A DNA stretch of 64,000 bases, taken from positions 4,030,001 through 4,094,000 of the forward strand of contig OZ242028.1 of assembly GCA_965205005.1 (NCBI GenBank), written 5' to 3'. Source of the stretch: Bin94 sp965205005. GTDB taxonomy: Bacteria; Gemmatimonadota; Gemmatimonadetes; Longimicrobiales; Gaopeijiaceae. A program made the position numbers and the translations under genes. The notes beneath the pieces were generated by a model. That model saw nothing but the letters and a program-made list of their open reading frames with translations, did not search any database and was not told the origin of the DNA. Positions 1 through 8,716 of this stretch are shown one piece after another; within the stretch, counting starts at the first letter, position 1, and each line of letters opens with the position of its first letter.

Positions 1-173
1 GCCAGCAGCGAGAATGCGGCCGGACGGCCACCCTCACGAACAGACGCCGTCAGCTCCTCCTCTCCGGCGCGCAGAAGCGCCGCGAGCGAGACCGGGGCGT
101 TCGCCCGAAGACGAACCCGAAGCGCATCCGGAACCCTCCTGTCGCGCTGTCCGATCCAAGCCGCGATGGTCAT
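1..173 (-). CDS. Unknown protein, N-terminal part, cut by window edge
   Basis: A reading frame starts with ATG at 173-171 and stays open to base 1, giving at least 57 residues (MTIAAWIGQRDRRVPDALRV at the start). The ATG overlaps the alaS stop codon as ATGA, so it is probably translated by coupling from alaS. The composition looks like a real soluble protein: an Arg-rich start, then helical stretches such as SLAALLRAGEEELTASVREG. No catalytic motif or membrane segment is visible in this part. I do not recognise the family, and the C-terminus lies outside the window. Confidence 0.65.
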   Translation of the reverse strand, partial: MTIAAWIGQRDRRVPDALRVRLRANAPVSLAALLRAGEEELTASVREGGRPAAFSLL

Positions 174-2866
174 GGGGCCACCTGCGCGGACATCTCGCCG
201 ACGACTTTGGCCCCGTGGCGGACCGCCTCTCCGATCCGATCGGTGTCTGCCACGCCGGCCTGGGCCATGTGCGGTCTTCCGCCGCCCCTGCCACCCACGG
301 CGGCGGCAACCTCGCGCACCACCCGGTCCGCCCTCAGCCCAGCGGCGATCGCACGGTCGCTGGCGAACGCGAAGAGCGAGAGCTTGCCTCCCGGCATCTC
401 CGCGGCCACGACCGCGACCCCGGCGCCCTTTGAAGCCCGGAACGCGTCGCCCCAGCTCCGCACGTCGTCCGCGGCGCGTACCCGGAGCCGCACGCCGCGG
501 TAGGTCATGCGGCCGCCGCCCGCGTCGAACTCGGTCTCGGCCAGCACGTCGGCTCCACCGGCCCCGTGGCTGCGAAGGTCGTCGACCAGCTCCTCCAGCG
601 CGCGCTTGTCCTCCAGCAGCTCGCCGACCCGGCGCTCGACGCCGTCCGGCACCGCCTTGACCGATGCGGCCAGCGCCTCGATGCGCTGCCGATAGCTGTC
701 CAGGTGTTCGAAGGCCCCGCGCCCGGTCACCGCCTCGATCCGCCGCACGCCTCCGCCCACACCGGTCTCCGAAACGACCTTGAAGAGCCCGATCTCGCCC
801 GTGCGCGAGACGTGCGTGCCGCCGCAGAGCTCCATGCTCACCCCGGGCACCTCGACCACCCGGACCTCGTCGGCGTACTTCTCGCCGAAGAGCGCCATCG
901 CACCGGCCCTGACCGCTTCGTCGTGGGGACGGATGTCGGTGAGCACGGCGTGATTGCGCCAGATCCCCTCGTTGACGGTCGCCTCCACCGATTCGATCTG
1001 GGCTCGTGTCATGGGGGCCGTATGCGAGAAGTCGAACCGGAGCCGGTCGGGAGCGACGAGAGAGCCGCGTTGCACGACGTGGTCGCCGAGGACCGAACGC
1101 AGCGCCGCGTGCAGGAGGTGGGTTCCGGTGTGGTTGCGTTCGGTGTCGCGCCTGGACGCTGAATCGACCCGGGCGGTGACGGAGGCACCGAGCACGGAGT
1201 CACGGGTCAGGTCACCCTCGGACCGCCCACGGACGAGCACATGATCGCCTTCGCGGACGACTTCCTCGACCTCCATGGTCCATCCGTCCGCCTGCACATG
1301 GCCCAGGTCCGAGATCTGCCCGCCGGCCTCGAGGTAGAAGGGCCGGTCCCGCAGGATGAGGCTCAGCCGGCCGTCGCCCGCGCAATAGTCGAGCACCCTG
1401 GAGTCGGTCACCAGGTGGTCGTAGCCGACGAATCGCTCGGAGGGTGCACCGGCTGCCATGTGCCAGGGGGGTGGTGGACATGCACCGGGCTGTGCGTGCG
1501 GCAACCCGGCCTGGCTGGTGACTCCGGGAAGCCCCCCCCGCGCTCCCCGCGATCTCTGCCGCTGCTGCTCCAGCGCCTCCTCGAACCCGTCCATGTCCAG
1601 GTCGTAGCCGCGTTCGTCCGCCACGATGCGCGTCAGGTCGGCGGGAAACCCGAACGTGTCGTACAGCCGGAACACCTCGGCGCCGGGGATCACCGGGCGG
1701 GGCGACGTGCCCGCACCAGCGCGCGGCGCGACCTCGCCGAGCCGGTCCATGCCGCCCTCGATCGTGCCCAGGAACCGCTCCTCTTCGCCGCGCGCCGTGG
1801 CGAGGATGCTCTCGCGGCGGGCGGCAAGATCCGGATAGGCCCCCGCCATCTCGTCGACCACGACGCCGGCGACCGTCACAAGCGTGGGCTCTCGCCTGCC
1901 CAGAAGCCACGCGTGGCGCACGCCGCGTCTGAGGATCCGCCGCAGGACGTAGCCTCGACCCTCGTTCGACGGGAAGACGCCATCGGCGAGCAGAAAGGCG
2001 ACCGCCCGCGCGTGGTCGGCCAGCACGCGGTACGAGACCCCTGCTTCCGCGTCCGGCGCATAGGGCTGCCCAACCACACTGGCCACTTCGTCGAGCAGGG
2101 GCAGGAACAGATCCGTGTGGTAGTTGCTCCCCGCTCCCTGCATGACGGCGGCAAGTCGCTCCAGGCCCAGGCCGGTGTCGATGCTGGGCGCCGGGAGTGG
2201 GTGCCGGGCGCCGGATTCGTCGCGGTCGAACTGCATGAAGACAAGGTTCCACAGCTCGAGAAACTCGCCGGCCTCGCCGCGCACCTCGAATTCCTGCTTC
2301 GGCGGTACGGTACCCCGCTCCCTGCGGGGCCGCATGTCGTAGTGGACCTCCGAGCAGGGACCGCAGGGACCCGTGTCGGCCATCTGCCAGAAGTTGTCCT
2401 TGTCTCCGAGCCTGTAGATCCGTTCCGGCGCGACCCCTGCAACCTCGGTCCAGAGCGCCGCCGCCTCGTCGTCGGTGTGGTGGACGGTCACGAAGAGACG
2501 GTCGACTTCGAGTCCCATGTCGTCCGTCAGGAAGTCCCAGGCGTACCCGATGGCCTCACGCTTGAAGTAATCCCCGAAGGAGAAGTTGCCGAGCATTTCG
2601 AAGAAGGTGTGGTGCCGGGCAGTGCGGCCCACCTCTTCCAGGTCGTTGTGCTTGCCGCCCGCGCGCACGCACTTCTGGGACGTGACGGCCCGCGCGGGCG
2701 ACACCTCCTCGGTCCCCAGAAACACGCCCTTGAACTGGACCATTCCCGCGTTCGTGAACAGCAGCGTCGGGTCGTTGGCGGGCACCAGGGACGAACTTGG
2801 ACGGACCTGGTGGCCGCGGTCGCGGAAGAACGCGAGGAACCTGTTGCGGATTTCGGCGGATTTCAT
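170..2866 (-). CDS. alaS: Alanine--tRNA ligase
   Basis: Class II aminoacyl-tRNA synthetase that charges tRNA-Ala in the cytoplasm, with a domain that edits Ser and Gly. The 898-residue length is normal. The N-terminal catalytic core begins MKSAEIRNRFLAFF and contains motif 2-type sequence (FEMLGNFSFGDYF). The editing domain carries the zinc-site histidines in HTGTHLLHAALR and the later CGGTH motif. The C-terminal part is the usual DHH-like C-Ala region, ending near residue 890. Between the catalytic and editing halves (about residues 440-475) there is an unusual Pro/Gly-rich stretch containing CPPPPWHMAAG, where homologues have a shorter linker. The start is the first ATG, 103 bp downstream of recA. 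A gene of unknown function follows with a 4-nt overlap. Confidence 0.97.
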   Translation of the reverse strand: MKSAEIRNRFLAFFRDRGHQVRPSSSLVPANDPTLLFTNAGMVQFKGVFLGTEEVSPARAVTSQKCVRAGGKHNDLEEVGRTARHHTFFEMLGNFSFGDYFKREAIGYAWDFLTDDMGLEVDRLFVTVHHTDDEAAALWTEVAGVAPERIYRLGDKDNFWQMADTGPCGPCSEVHYDMRPRRERGTVPPKQEFEVRGEAGEFLELWNLVFMQFDRDESGARHPLPAPSIDTGLGLERLAAVMQGAGSNYHTDLFLPLLDEVASVVGQPYAPDAEAGVSYRVLADHARAVAFLLADGVFPSNEGRGYVLRRILRRGVRHAWLLGRREPTLVTVAGVVVDEMAGAYPDLAARRESILATARGEEERFLGTIEGGMDRLGEVAPRAGAGTSPRPVIPGAEVFRLYDTFGFPADLTRIVADERGYDLDMDGFEEALEQQRQRSRGARGGLPGVTSQAGLPHAQPGACPPPPWHMAAGAPSERFVGYDHLVTDSRVLDYCAGDGRLSLILRDRPFYLEAGGQISDLGHVQADGWTMEVEEVVREGDHVLVRGRSEGDLTRDSVLGASVTARVDSASRRDTERNHTGTHLLHAALRSVLGDHVVQRGSLVAPDRLRFDFSHTAPMTRAQIESVEATVNEGIWRNHAVLTDIRPHDEAVRAGAMALFGEKYADEVRVVEVPGVSMELCGGTHVSRTGEIGLFKVVSETGVGGGVRRIEAVTGRGAFEHLDSYRQRIEALAASVKAVPDGVERRVGELLEDKRALEELVDDLRSHGAGGADVLAETEFDAGGGRMTYRGVRLRVRAADDVRSWGDAFRASKGAGVAVVAAEMPGGKLSLFAFASDRAIAAGLRADRVVREVAAAVGGRGGGRPHMAQAGVADTDRIGEAVRHGAKVVGEMSAQVAP

Positions 2867-2969
2867 CGGATGGGAAAGTGGCGGGATCCTCGCCAGCCGG
2901 TCGTTTCAGGTACACCGCACCGACATCGGCACGGCGTCGGCGACCGTACAAGTTAGCCCAACCGGCGCC

Positions 2970-4070
2970 TCAGACCACCTTGACGGCGGGACCCTCCTGT
3001 CCGCCGTCCGCCGGCGTCTCCCCCTCCTCCCTGATCCCCAGCGCCACCAGCAGGCGCGACTCGATCTCCCGGGCGACATCGGCGTTCTCTTCGAGGAAGT
3101 TCCGTACATTCTCCTTCCCCTGTCCCAACCTCAGGTCCCCGTAGGAGAACCACGAACCCGACTTGTCGACGACTCCGTGCTCGACGCCGATGTCGATGAG
3201 GAGACCCGTGTGGCTGATCCCCTTACCGTACAGAATGTCGAACTCGGCCTGTTTGAACGGCGGCGCGCACTTGTTCTTGACCACCTTGACCCGGGTCCGG
3301 TTTCCGATGATCTGCGGTCCGTCCTTCAGGGCTCCGATGCGCCGTATGTCCATGCGCAGTGAGGCGTAGAACTTGAGGGCACGCCCCCCGGACGTCGTTT
3401 CCGGGCTTCCGAACATGACGCCGATCTTCTCCCGGATCTGATTGGTGAAGACCACGGCGGCGTTGGACCGGCTCACGGCACCTGTCAACTTTCGCAGGGC
3501 CTGGCTCATGAGGCGGGCCTGGAGTCCGACGTGCGAGTCGCCCATCTCCCCCTCGATCTCCGCTCTCGGCACCAGCGCGGCGACCGAGTCCACCACGATG
3601 ACGTCCACGGCGTTGCTGCGGATGAGGACCTCGGCAATCTCCAGCGCCTGCTCACCGGTATCGGGCTGCGACACGAGCAGATTGTCGACGTCGATCCCGA
3701 GCCTGCGCGCGTACTGTATGTCGAGTGCGTGCTCCGCGTCGATGAACGCGGCGATCCCCCCGTCGCGCTGCGCGTTGGCAATCACATGGAGACACAGGGT
3801 CGTCTTGCCGGACGATTCGGGGCCGTAGATTTCGCTGATCCGCCCGCGCGGGATGCCGCCGATGCCGATCACGCCGTCCAGATTGATCGCACCGGTCGAG
3901 ATGCTGTCGATCTGGAGGCTGGCGCCGTCCGAACCCATGCGCATGATCGCCCCCCGTCCGTAGGACCGCTCAATCTGGGTCAGCGCGGTGTTGAGTGCTT
4001 TCTCACGGCGTTGCCGTTCCTTACCGTTCCTTGGAGATGCCTTTCTTCCGGATGCCGGGTTCCTGGACAT
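2970..4070 (-). CDS. recA: Recombinase RecA
   Basis: ATP-dependent DNA strand-exchange protein and co-protease of the SOS response. The protein is 366 residues from the chosen ATG at 4070, preceded by GAAAGG at a suitable distance. An upstream in-frame ATG at 4157 would add 29 residues that look unlike RecA, so I reject it. The Walker A motif GPESSGKTT is near residue 67, and the core signature ALKFYASLRMDIRR is present. The usual acidic C-terminus is short, ending EGPAVKVV. alaS follows 103 bp downstream on the same strand; no recX lies between them. The upstream 150-bp region is shared with the divergent oxidoreductase gene. I do not see a convincing LexA box there. Confidence 0.97.
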   Translation of the reverse strand: MSRNPASGRKASPRNGKERQRREKALNTALTQIERSYGRGAIMRMGSDGASLQIDSISTGAINLDGVIGIGGIPRGRISEIYGPESSGKTTLCLHVIANAQRDGGIAAFIDAEHALDIQYARRLGIDVDNLLVSQPDTGEQALEIAEVLIRSNAVDVIVVDSVAALVPRAEIEGEMGDSHVGLQARLMSQALRKLTGAVSRSNAAVVFTNQIREKIGVMFGSPETTSGGRALKFYASLRMDIRRIGALKDGPQIIGNRTRVKVVKNKCAPPFKQAEFDILYGKGISHTGLLIDIGVEHGVVDKSGSWFSYGDLRLGQGKENVRNFLEENADVAREIESRLLVALGIREEGETPADGGQEGPAVKVV

Positions 4071-4167
4071 TTGCGACCTTTCACTTGCCCCCAGGGGTCG
4101 TGGAGCCGGCTGCACCCGGCCGGCCGCTTCCGCAAGGACCGCGGCCGAAGGGTTCACAACCGACAGA

Positions 4168-4186
4168 TGTCAATACCGAATATAAT
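4168..4186. promoter_or_regulatory. Divergent promoter region between recA and the oxidoreductase gene
   Basis: This is an unusually AT-rich patch in a GC-rich window. A perfect TATAAT lies at 4181-4186 on the plus strand, and it also reads as TATTAT-like sequence on the minus strand. A perfect TTGACA reads on the minus strand at 4173-4168. The two hexamers do not form one well-spaced promoter: no good -35 sits 16-18 bp before the plus-strand TATAAT, and no good -10 follows the minus-strand TTGACA. I therefore call the region, not a defined start site. Confidence 0.4.
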
Positions 4187-4215
4187 ACGAAATAGCCCTT
4201 CATCAAGGCCTGAAG

Positions 4216-5673
4216 GTGAAGGTACACCAAAAAATGGGCGATTCCATGTCTGAACCGGCCAACTTTTCGAGCGACTGCGATCTGGTCGCCATCGGCGGCG
4301 GTACGGGCGGTCTGGTGACCGCAGCGGGAGCGGCGTATCTGGGACTCAGACCAACGCTGGTCGAGAAGTCCGCTCTCGGAGGCGACTGCCTGTGGACCGG
4401 GTGCGTGCCCTCGAAGGCGCTCACCGCGTCGGCGCGCCTGGCGTGGAACATCGATCACGCCGCCAGGCTGGGGCTCGGATCCGGGGGCGCACGAAGCGAA
4501 TTCCGCACGGTCATGGAGCGAATGAGAGCCGCGCGTGCGACGGTCGCGCATCACGACGACCCCGAGCGGTTCCGCAGCATGGGGGTGTCCGTGCATTTCG
4601 GATCCGCCCGCTTCCTGGACGCCTCGACCCTGGAGGTGGAGGGTGTCGGCAGGATCCGGTCGAAACGCTTTGTGATCGCGACGGGCGCGGTTGCTGCCAT
4701 CCCCCCCATCCCGGGTCTCGAGGACACGGACTACTGGACCTACGAGACCGTATTCGATCAGGATGAACTGCCCGGGTCGATCGTGATCCTGGGTGGAGGT
4801 CCGATCGGGCTCGAGTTCGCACAGGTGTTCGCGCGGCTGGGCTCTCGCGTCACGGTCCTCGAAATGGCTCCGACGATCCTGATCAGGGAGGACCCCGACG
4901 CGGCCGCCTTCATGCACCACCTGCTCGAAGCCGAAGGGATCGACATTCGCGTCGGCGCGGCGGCGACCGCCGTTCGCACCGAGGCAGCCAAGACCGTGGT
5001 GGAGACGAGCAACGGCGGCCCGGTCACGGCCGACCGGCTCTTCGTGGCCACCGGACGGCGCCCGATGACCGACGGACTGAACCTGGAGGCCGCCGGCATC
5101 CGGACGGACAGGGGGGCGGTGGTGGTGGATTCGCGGCTCCGGACATCGTCGGGCTCGGCGTGGGCGGTGGGAGACGTGACCGGGGCGCTGCAGTTCACGC
5201 ACGTGGCAGAACAGATGGCCAAGGTCGCACTGCGCAACGCGATCATTCCGGGCACCACGAAGATCCGCTACGACAGCGTCCCGTGGGTCACGTACACCGA
5301 CCCGGAGATCGCTCACGTGGGGCTGTCCGAGGCCGAGGCGGAGGCGGAGGGCGGGACGACCTACCGCTACGAGCTGGACGACCTGGACAGGGCCATCGTG
5401 GACGCCTCGGCGGTGGGGTTCGTCAAGGTCTCCGCCGACCGCAAGGGAAGAGTGCTCGGGGCCACCATCGTTGCTCACGGTGCCGGCGAGCTGATCCTGC
5501 CCCTGGTCATGGCCAGGCAGCACGGGCTGACTCTTGGCCGGATCGCGAATACCATATTTCCGTATCCCACGATGGTCGAAGGCGTAAAGCGGGCGGCCGG
5601 CGAGTACATGCGCTCCCGGCTCGACACGACATCGGGCAGACTGCTCAAGAGAATCATCCAATGGCTGAAATAG
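4216..5673 (+). CDS. FAD-dependent pyridine nucleotide-disulfide oxidoreductase (Lpd/MerA-like)
   Basis: Flavoprotein of the dihydrolipoamide dehydrogenase / mercuric reductase family, expected to be cytoplasmic and to pass electrons from NAD(P)H through FAD to a redox-active disulfide. The FAD site is VAIGGGTGG near residue 25, the redox pair is C58-x4-C63 (GGDCLWTGC), the NAD(P) site is VILGGGPIGLEFA, and the dimerisation domain ends IFPYPTMVEGVKRAAGEY. The C-terminal cysteine pair and N-terminal metal-binding domain of true MerA are missing. The canonical Lpd HxxxxE pair is also not seen in standard form, so the substrate is unknown. Possible starts are GTG 4216, ATG 4234 and ATG 4246; AAGG boxes precede the first two. 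The gene overlaps the next by 13 bp. Genes of this type are often found beside TVP38/TMEM64 genes. Confidence 0.9.
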   Translation: MKVHQKMGDSMSEPANFSSDCDLVAIGGGTGGLVTAAGAAYLGLRPTLVEKSALGGDCLWTGCVPSKALTASARLAWNIDHAARLGLGSGGARSEFRTVMERMRAARATVAHHDDPERFRSMGVSVHFGSARFLDASTLEVEGVGRIRSKRFVIATGAVAAIPPIPGLEDTDYWTYETVFDQDELPGSIVILGGGPIGLEFAQVFARLGSRVTVLEMAPTILIREDPDAAAFMHHLLEAEGIDIRVGAAATAVRTEAAKTVVETSNGGPVTADRLFVATGRRPMTDGLNLEAAGIRTDRGAVVVDSRLRTSSGSAWAVGDVTGALQFTHVAEQMAKVALRNAIIPGTTKIRYDSVPWVTYTDPEIAHVGLSEAEAEAEGGTTYRYELDDLDRAIVDASAVGFVKVSADRKGRVLGATIVAHGAGELILPLVMARQHGLTLGRIANTIFPYPTMVEGVKRAAGEYMRSRLDTTSGRLLKRIIQWLK

Positions 5674-7211
5674 ACGACCGACCCGGATCGCGGGAGCCGC
5701 GTGCTTCCGGACGCGCCGGCGCGTTCCTGAAACTCGCAGTCCTTGTCCTGCTGCTCGCCGGCGGATACCTCGCCGCCACGAGGACGCCGCTCGGGAGCTA
5801 CCTCACCCGCGAGGGGATCGGAGAGGCGATCGCGCTGCTGCGAGGCAATCCCTGGGCACCCCTGATCTTCATGGCGACCTACGCCACGGCCACGGCGCTG
5901 GCCGTCCCGGGAACGATTCTCACGCTCGCGGGCGGAGCACTGTTCGGCTTCTACTGGGGCACGTTCTTCAACTTCGTGGCCGCCAACATCGGGGCGAACG
6001 CGGCGTTCGTCCTTGCGCGCACGCTGGGGGGAGACGGTGTGCGCCGCCTGATGGGCGACGATTCGGCCGCGCTGCAGAAGCTGGACGACGTCGTAGGGAA
6101 GCACGGATTCCAGGGACTGCTGACGCTCCGCCTGATCCCCCTCGTCCCCTTCAACGCGCTCAACTTCGGATCGGGCCTCATGTCCCTCAAGTGGCGTACC
6201 TACGCGCTCGCCACGCTGATCGGCATTCTCCCCGGCACCGCGGTCTACACGTTCTTCGCCGACTCCCTGCTCCAGGGCTCGCAGGAAGCTTCGAGGGACG
6301 CGCTGGTCCGGGTTCTCATCGCAGGCGGCCTTCTGCTGCTCCTCAGCCTGCTGCCGGCGATCCTGAAGCGCCTGGGCGTCAGGCTGCCGGGCATGTCCGC
6401 CGTGCTCGTGCTCCTCATGGGGCTGTCGCTTGCGGCACGGCCGGCATCCGCCATGCAGCAGACGTCCGCCGCGGGGCTGCCCGACCACTCGGCGTTCACA
6501 CCGGTGCTCGCGGCGGTCGTCGAGGGACCGCTGGTGAACTACGCCCGCCTGGCCGCCGACCCCGCCGGGCTGAACCGCTACATCGCCGCCCTCGCCTCCA
6601 CCGACCCCTCGGCTCTTGCCGCGGCCAGCCGCAACGAGAGGCTCGCCTTCTGGATCAACGCCTACAACGCCTGCATGCTCAAGCGCGTGATCGAGCACTA
6701 CCCGATCCGGAAGGCGGGAGGCCTGCTCCGCCTGAAGAACGCGGCCGCCGGCCGGCCGGAGAATTCCGTGTGGCAGATCGGCGATGTCTTCACCGCGGCG
6801 CACTGTCCCGTAGCCGGCGCCGAGCGCTCCCAGGACGAAATCGAACACGAGATCATCCGTCCCATGGGCGACCCGCGCATCCACTTCGCGATCAACTGCG
6901 CCGCGCTCAGCTGTCCGCCCCTCATCTCCCGGGCCTATCTGGCAGGCACGCTGGACGGGCAACTGGACGACCGCGTACACGCATTCATCGGCGATCCCGT
7001 CCACTTCGAGGTCCCGGTCGCGGATGGAACGCCCACCGTCATGGTGAACCGGGTGCTCGATTGGTTCAGCGAGGACTTCGGCGGACCGGAGGGCATTGTT
7101 GCGTTTCTCGCCGGGTACGTCGACGGGGCGGCCCGGGCTGCGCTGACGGGCCCGGACGCCAGGCTGGTCTTCTTCGACTACGACTGGACCCTGAACGACG
7201 CGACGCGCTGA
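5661..7211 (+). CDS. TVP38/TMEM64 membrane protein fused to a DUF547 domain
   Basis: A 516-residue fusion. Residues 1-235 are a TVP38/TMEM64 (SNARE-associated Golgi, DedA-like) membrane domain with about six hydrophobic segments and the core GGALFGFYWGTFFNF / LRLIPLVPFNALNFGSG. A further hydrophobic stretch at about 240-262 (MSAVLVLLMGLSLAARPASA) resembles a signal sequence. The rest is a DUF547 domain with the hallmarks FWINAYNACMLKRVIEHYP and DPRIHFAINCAALSCPPL. DUF547 proteins are normally separate exported proteins, so here one polypeptide probably places the domain in the periplasm. Function is unknown for both parts. The start ATG lies inside the oxidoreductase stop region (13-bp overlap), indicating coupled translation; the glycosyltransferase follows 11 bp later. 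Confidence 0.85.
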   Translation: MAEIDDRPGSREPRASGRAGAFLKLAVLVLLLAGGYLAATRTPLGSYLTREGIGEAIALLRGNPWAPLIFMATYATATALAVPGTILTLAGGALFGFYWGTFFNFVAANIGANAAFVLARTLGGDGVRRLMGDDSAALQKLDDVVGKHGFQGLLTLRLIPLVPFNALNFGSGLMSLKWRTYALATLIGILPGTAVYTFFADSLLQGSQEASRDALVRVLIAGGLLLLLSLLPAILKRLGVRLPGMSAVLVLLMGLSLAARPASAMQQTSAAGLPDHSAFTPVLAAVVEGPLVNYARLAADPAGLNRYIAALASTDPSALAAASRNERLAFWINAYNACMLKRVIEHYPIRKAGGLLRLKNAAAGRPENSVWQIGDVFTAAHCPVAGAERSQDEIEHEIIRPMGDPRIHFAINCAALSCPPLISRAYLAGTLDGQLDDRVHAFIGDPVHFEVPVADGTPTVMVNRVLDWFSEDFGGPEGIVAFLAGYVDGAARAALTGPDARLVFFDYDWTLNDATR

Positions 7212-7222
7212 CGGCTTCCCGC

Positions 7223-8716
7223 GTGGATCGTCGCGAACCGCTGGACAGCGCCCACGTTGACGGCGCCGGTTGCGAAGGCGCCGGCCCGGACGAAGGCGCC
7301 GGCCCGAACCAAGGCGTCGGCCTGGGCGAAAGCGCCGGCCTGGGCGAGGGCGCCGGCCTGGGTGTCGTCGTTCCGGCGCTGGACGAGGCTGACACCCTGC
7401 CCCGCCTTCTCGAGGATCTTGCCCGCATGCGCATCGGCCACCGGATCCTGGTCGTGGACGGTGGCTCGGGCGACGGGACGGTCGCCGCCGCGAGGGCCGG
7501 CGGGGCCGAGGTCATGCGGAGTCGCGCGGGGCGGGCCAGGCAGATGAATGCGGGTGCGGCCTTCCTGGCCACGCGCTGGCTCCTTTTCCTGCACGCCGAC
7601 TCGCGACTCGACGGTTTCGCGCTGGCAGCGATCGCGCATCACGTCCGCCGGGACGCCGGGCAGGCCGGCTACTTCCGCCTGGCGATCGCGCACTCAGCCT
7701 TCTACTACCGGTTGATCGAGATCGGGCAGAGAGTCCGGGAGCGAGTGTCCGGACTCGTGTACGGCGATCAGGGACTGCTCGTCCGCCACGACGTATTCGA
7801 CGCCGTCGGCGGCTACCCGGACCAGCCGATCATGGAGGATGTGATCCTGTGCCGGCGGCTCCGGGATGAGGACCGGCTCACGCGTCTCCCCGGCACCGTG
7901 ACGACCAGCTCCCGCCGCTACGAGGAGGAAGGGCGCGTCCGGGCATGGATGCGCAATGCGCGCACGATCGCCCGCTTCCTGTCGGGGACCGATCCCGCAG
8001 TCCTGGCCGACGGCTACCGGCCCCGAAGAGCTGCCGGGGCTGGCGCACAAACGATCGACCGCGGCAAACGCGCCGGACGGGCCACGCTTCTCGTCTTCGC
8101 CAGGGCGCCCCGGCCCGGCACCGTCAAGACGCGGCTGGCCCGCGCCATCGGTGACGAGGCCGCAGCCGGACTGTACCGCCGCATGGGACGTCGGATCGTC
8201 GCCAGCGTGGAGGGCGCGCCGGCGCGGATGGTCGTCTGCTACGATCCGCCGGACGCCGAACCGGAGATGAGACACTGGCTCGGCCCGTCTGCCCGAGAGT
8301 ACGTGCCACAGGGTGGAGGCGACCTGGGTGCCAGGTTGGCACGCATGTTCGACTACGCGTTCGCTGACGTGGACCGCGTCCTGGCCATCGGGACCGATGC
8401 GCCGGCAACGGACGCCGGCAGGGTCATGCACGCCATCGAGGCGCTCGACACCGCCGATGTGGTCATCGGCCCCGCGCGGGACGGCGGCTACTACCTGATC
8501 GGTTTGCGAAGACCGCGTCCGGAGCTGTTTCGGGGGATTCGCTGGGGCACCGGTTCGGTGCTGGCGGAAACGAGAGCCGAGGCCGAACGGCTCGGACTGG
8601 GCATCACGTGGCTGGAGTTGGAGAGCGACATCGACACCGGCGACGATCTCACACCGGACGTGTTGCGCTGGCTCGACTCGGAGGCACCCCTGGCAGACCC
8701 TCCAGCATCACCTTGA
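7223..8716 (+). CDS. Fused glycosyltransferases: TIGR04283-like plus TIGR04282/DUF2064-like
   Basis: A 497-residue protein with two nucleotide-sugar-type domains. After a Gly-rich N-terminal tail, residues about 50-275 are a GT2-like domain (VVPALDEADTLPRLL, VVDGGSGDGT, LFLHADS, MEDVILCRRL), as in TIGR04283. Residues about 285-490 are a DUF2064/TIGR04282 domain (RAPRPGTVKTRLA, GTDAPATD, PARDGGYYLIGL). Both families are annotated as arsenosugar-biosynthesis glycosyltransferases because they co-occur with arsM and arsS. No arsenic gene is present here, so that role is only a possibility. GTG 7223 is the first in-frame start after the preceding stop and has no clear Shine-Dalgarno. Coupling to the upstream gene is likely. 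The 3' end overlaps the convergent gene by 9 bp. Confidence 0.85.
   Translation: MDRREPLDSAHVDGAGCEGAGPDEGAGPNQGVGLGESAGLGEGAGLGVVVPALDEADTLPRLLEDLARMRIGHRILVVDGGSGDGTVAAARAGGAEVMRSRAGRARQMNAGAAFLATRWLLFLHADSRLDGFALAAIAHHVRRDAGQAGYFRLAIAHSAFYYRLIEIGQRVRERVSGLVYGDQGLLVRHDVFDAVGGYPDQPIMEDVILCRRLRDEDRLTRLPGTVTTSSRRYEEEGRVRAWMRNARTIARFLSGTDPAVLADGYRPRRAAGAGAQTIDRGKRAGRATLLVFARAPRPGTVKTRLARAIGDEAAAGLYRRMGRRIVASVEGAPARMVVCYDPPDAEPEMRHWLGPSAREYVPQGGGDLGARLARMFDYAFADVDRVLAIGTDAPATDAGRVMHAIEALDTADVVIGPARDGGYYLIGLRRPRPELFRGIRWGTGSVLAETRAEAERLGLGITWLELESDIDTGDDLTPDVLRWLDSEAPLADPPASP
7262..7363 (+). repeat. 18-bp in-frame tandem repeats at the glycosyltransferase N-terminus
   Basis: Four full 18-bp units (7277-7294, 7295-7312, 7313-7330, 7331-7348) are flanked by 15-nt partial units on each side. 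The consensus starts GGCGCCGGCC. They encode a hexapeptide of the form G-A-G-P/L-x-E, repeated just before the first strand of the GT2 domain. Units differ at a few positions, so the expansion is not brand new. The segment is probably a flexible tail. Confidence 0.85.

Noticed and set aside
1241..2956. 571-codon open frame opposite alaS
   Set aside because: It lies antisense to alaS, with His/Val/Arg-rich composition caused by high GC at third codon positions.
4100..4215. LexA (SOS) box upstream of recA
   Set aside because: No convincing inverted GAAC/GTTC or CTG-N10-CAG site was found.
3988..4253. Small plus-strand frames over the recA start
   Set aside because: They are antisense to recA or cross the promoter gap without ribosome binding site or protein-like sequence.
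4216..5673. Mercuric reductase
   Set aside because: The C-terminal cysteine pair, N-terminal HMA domain and any mer neighbours are absent; only the fold is shared.
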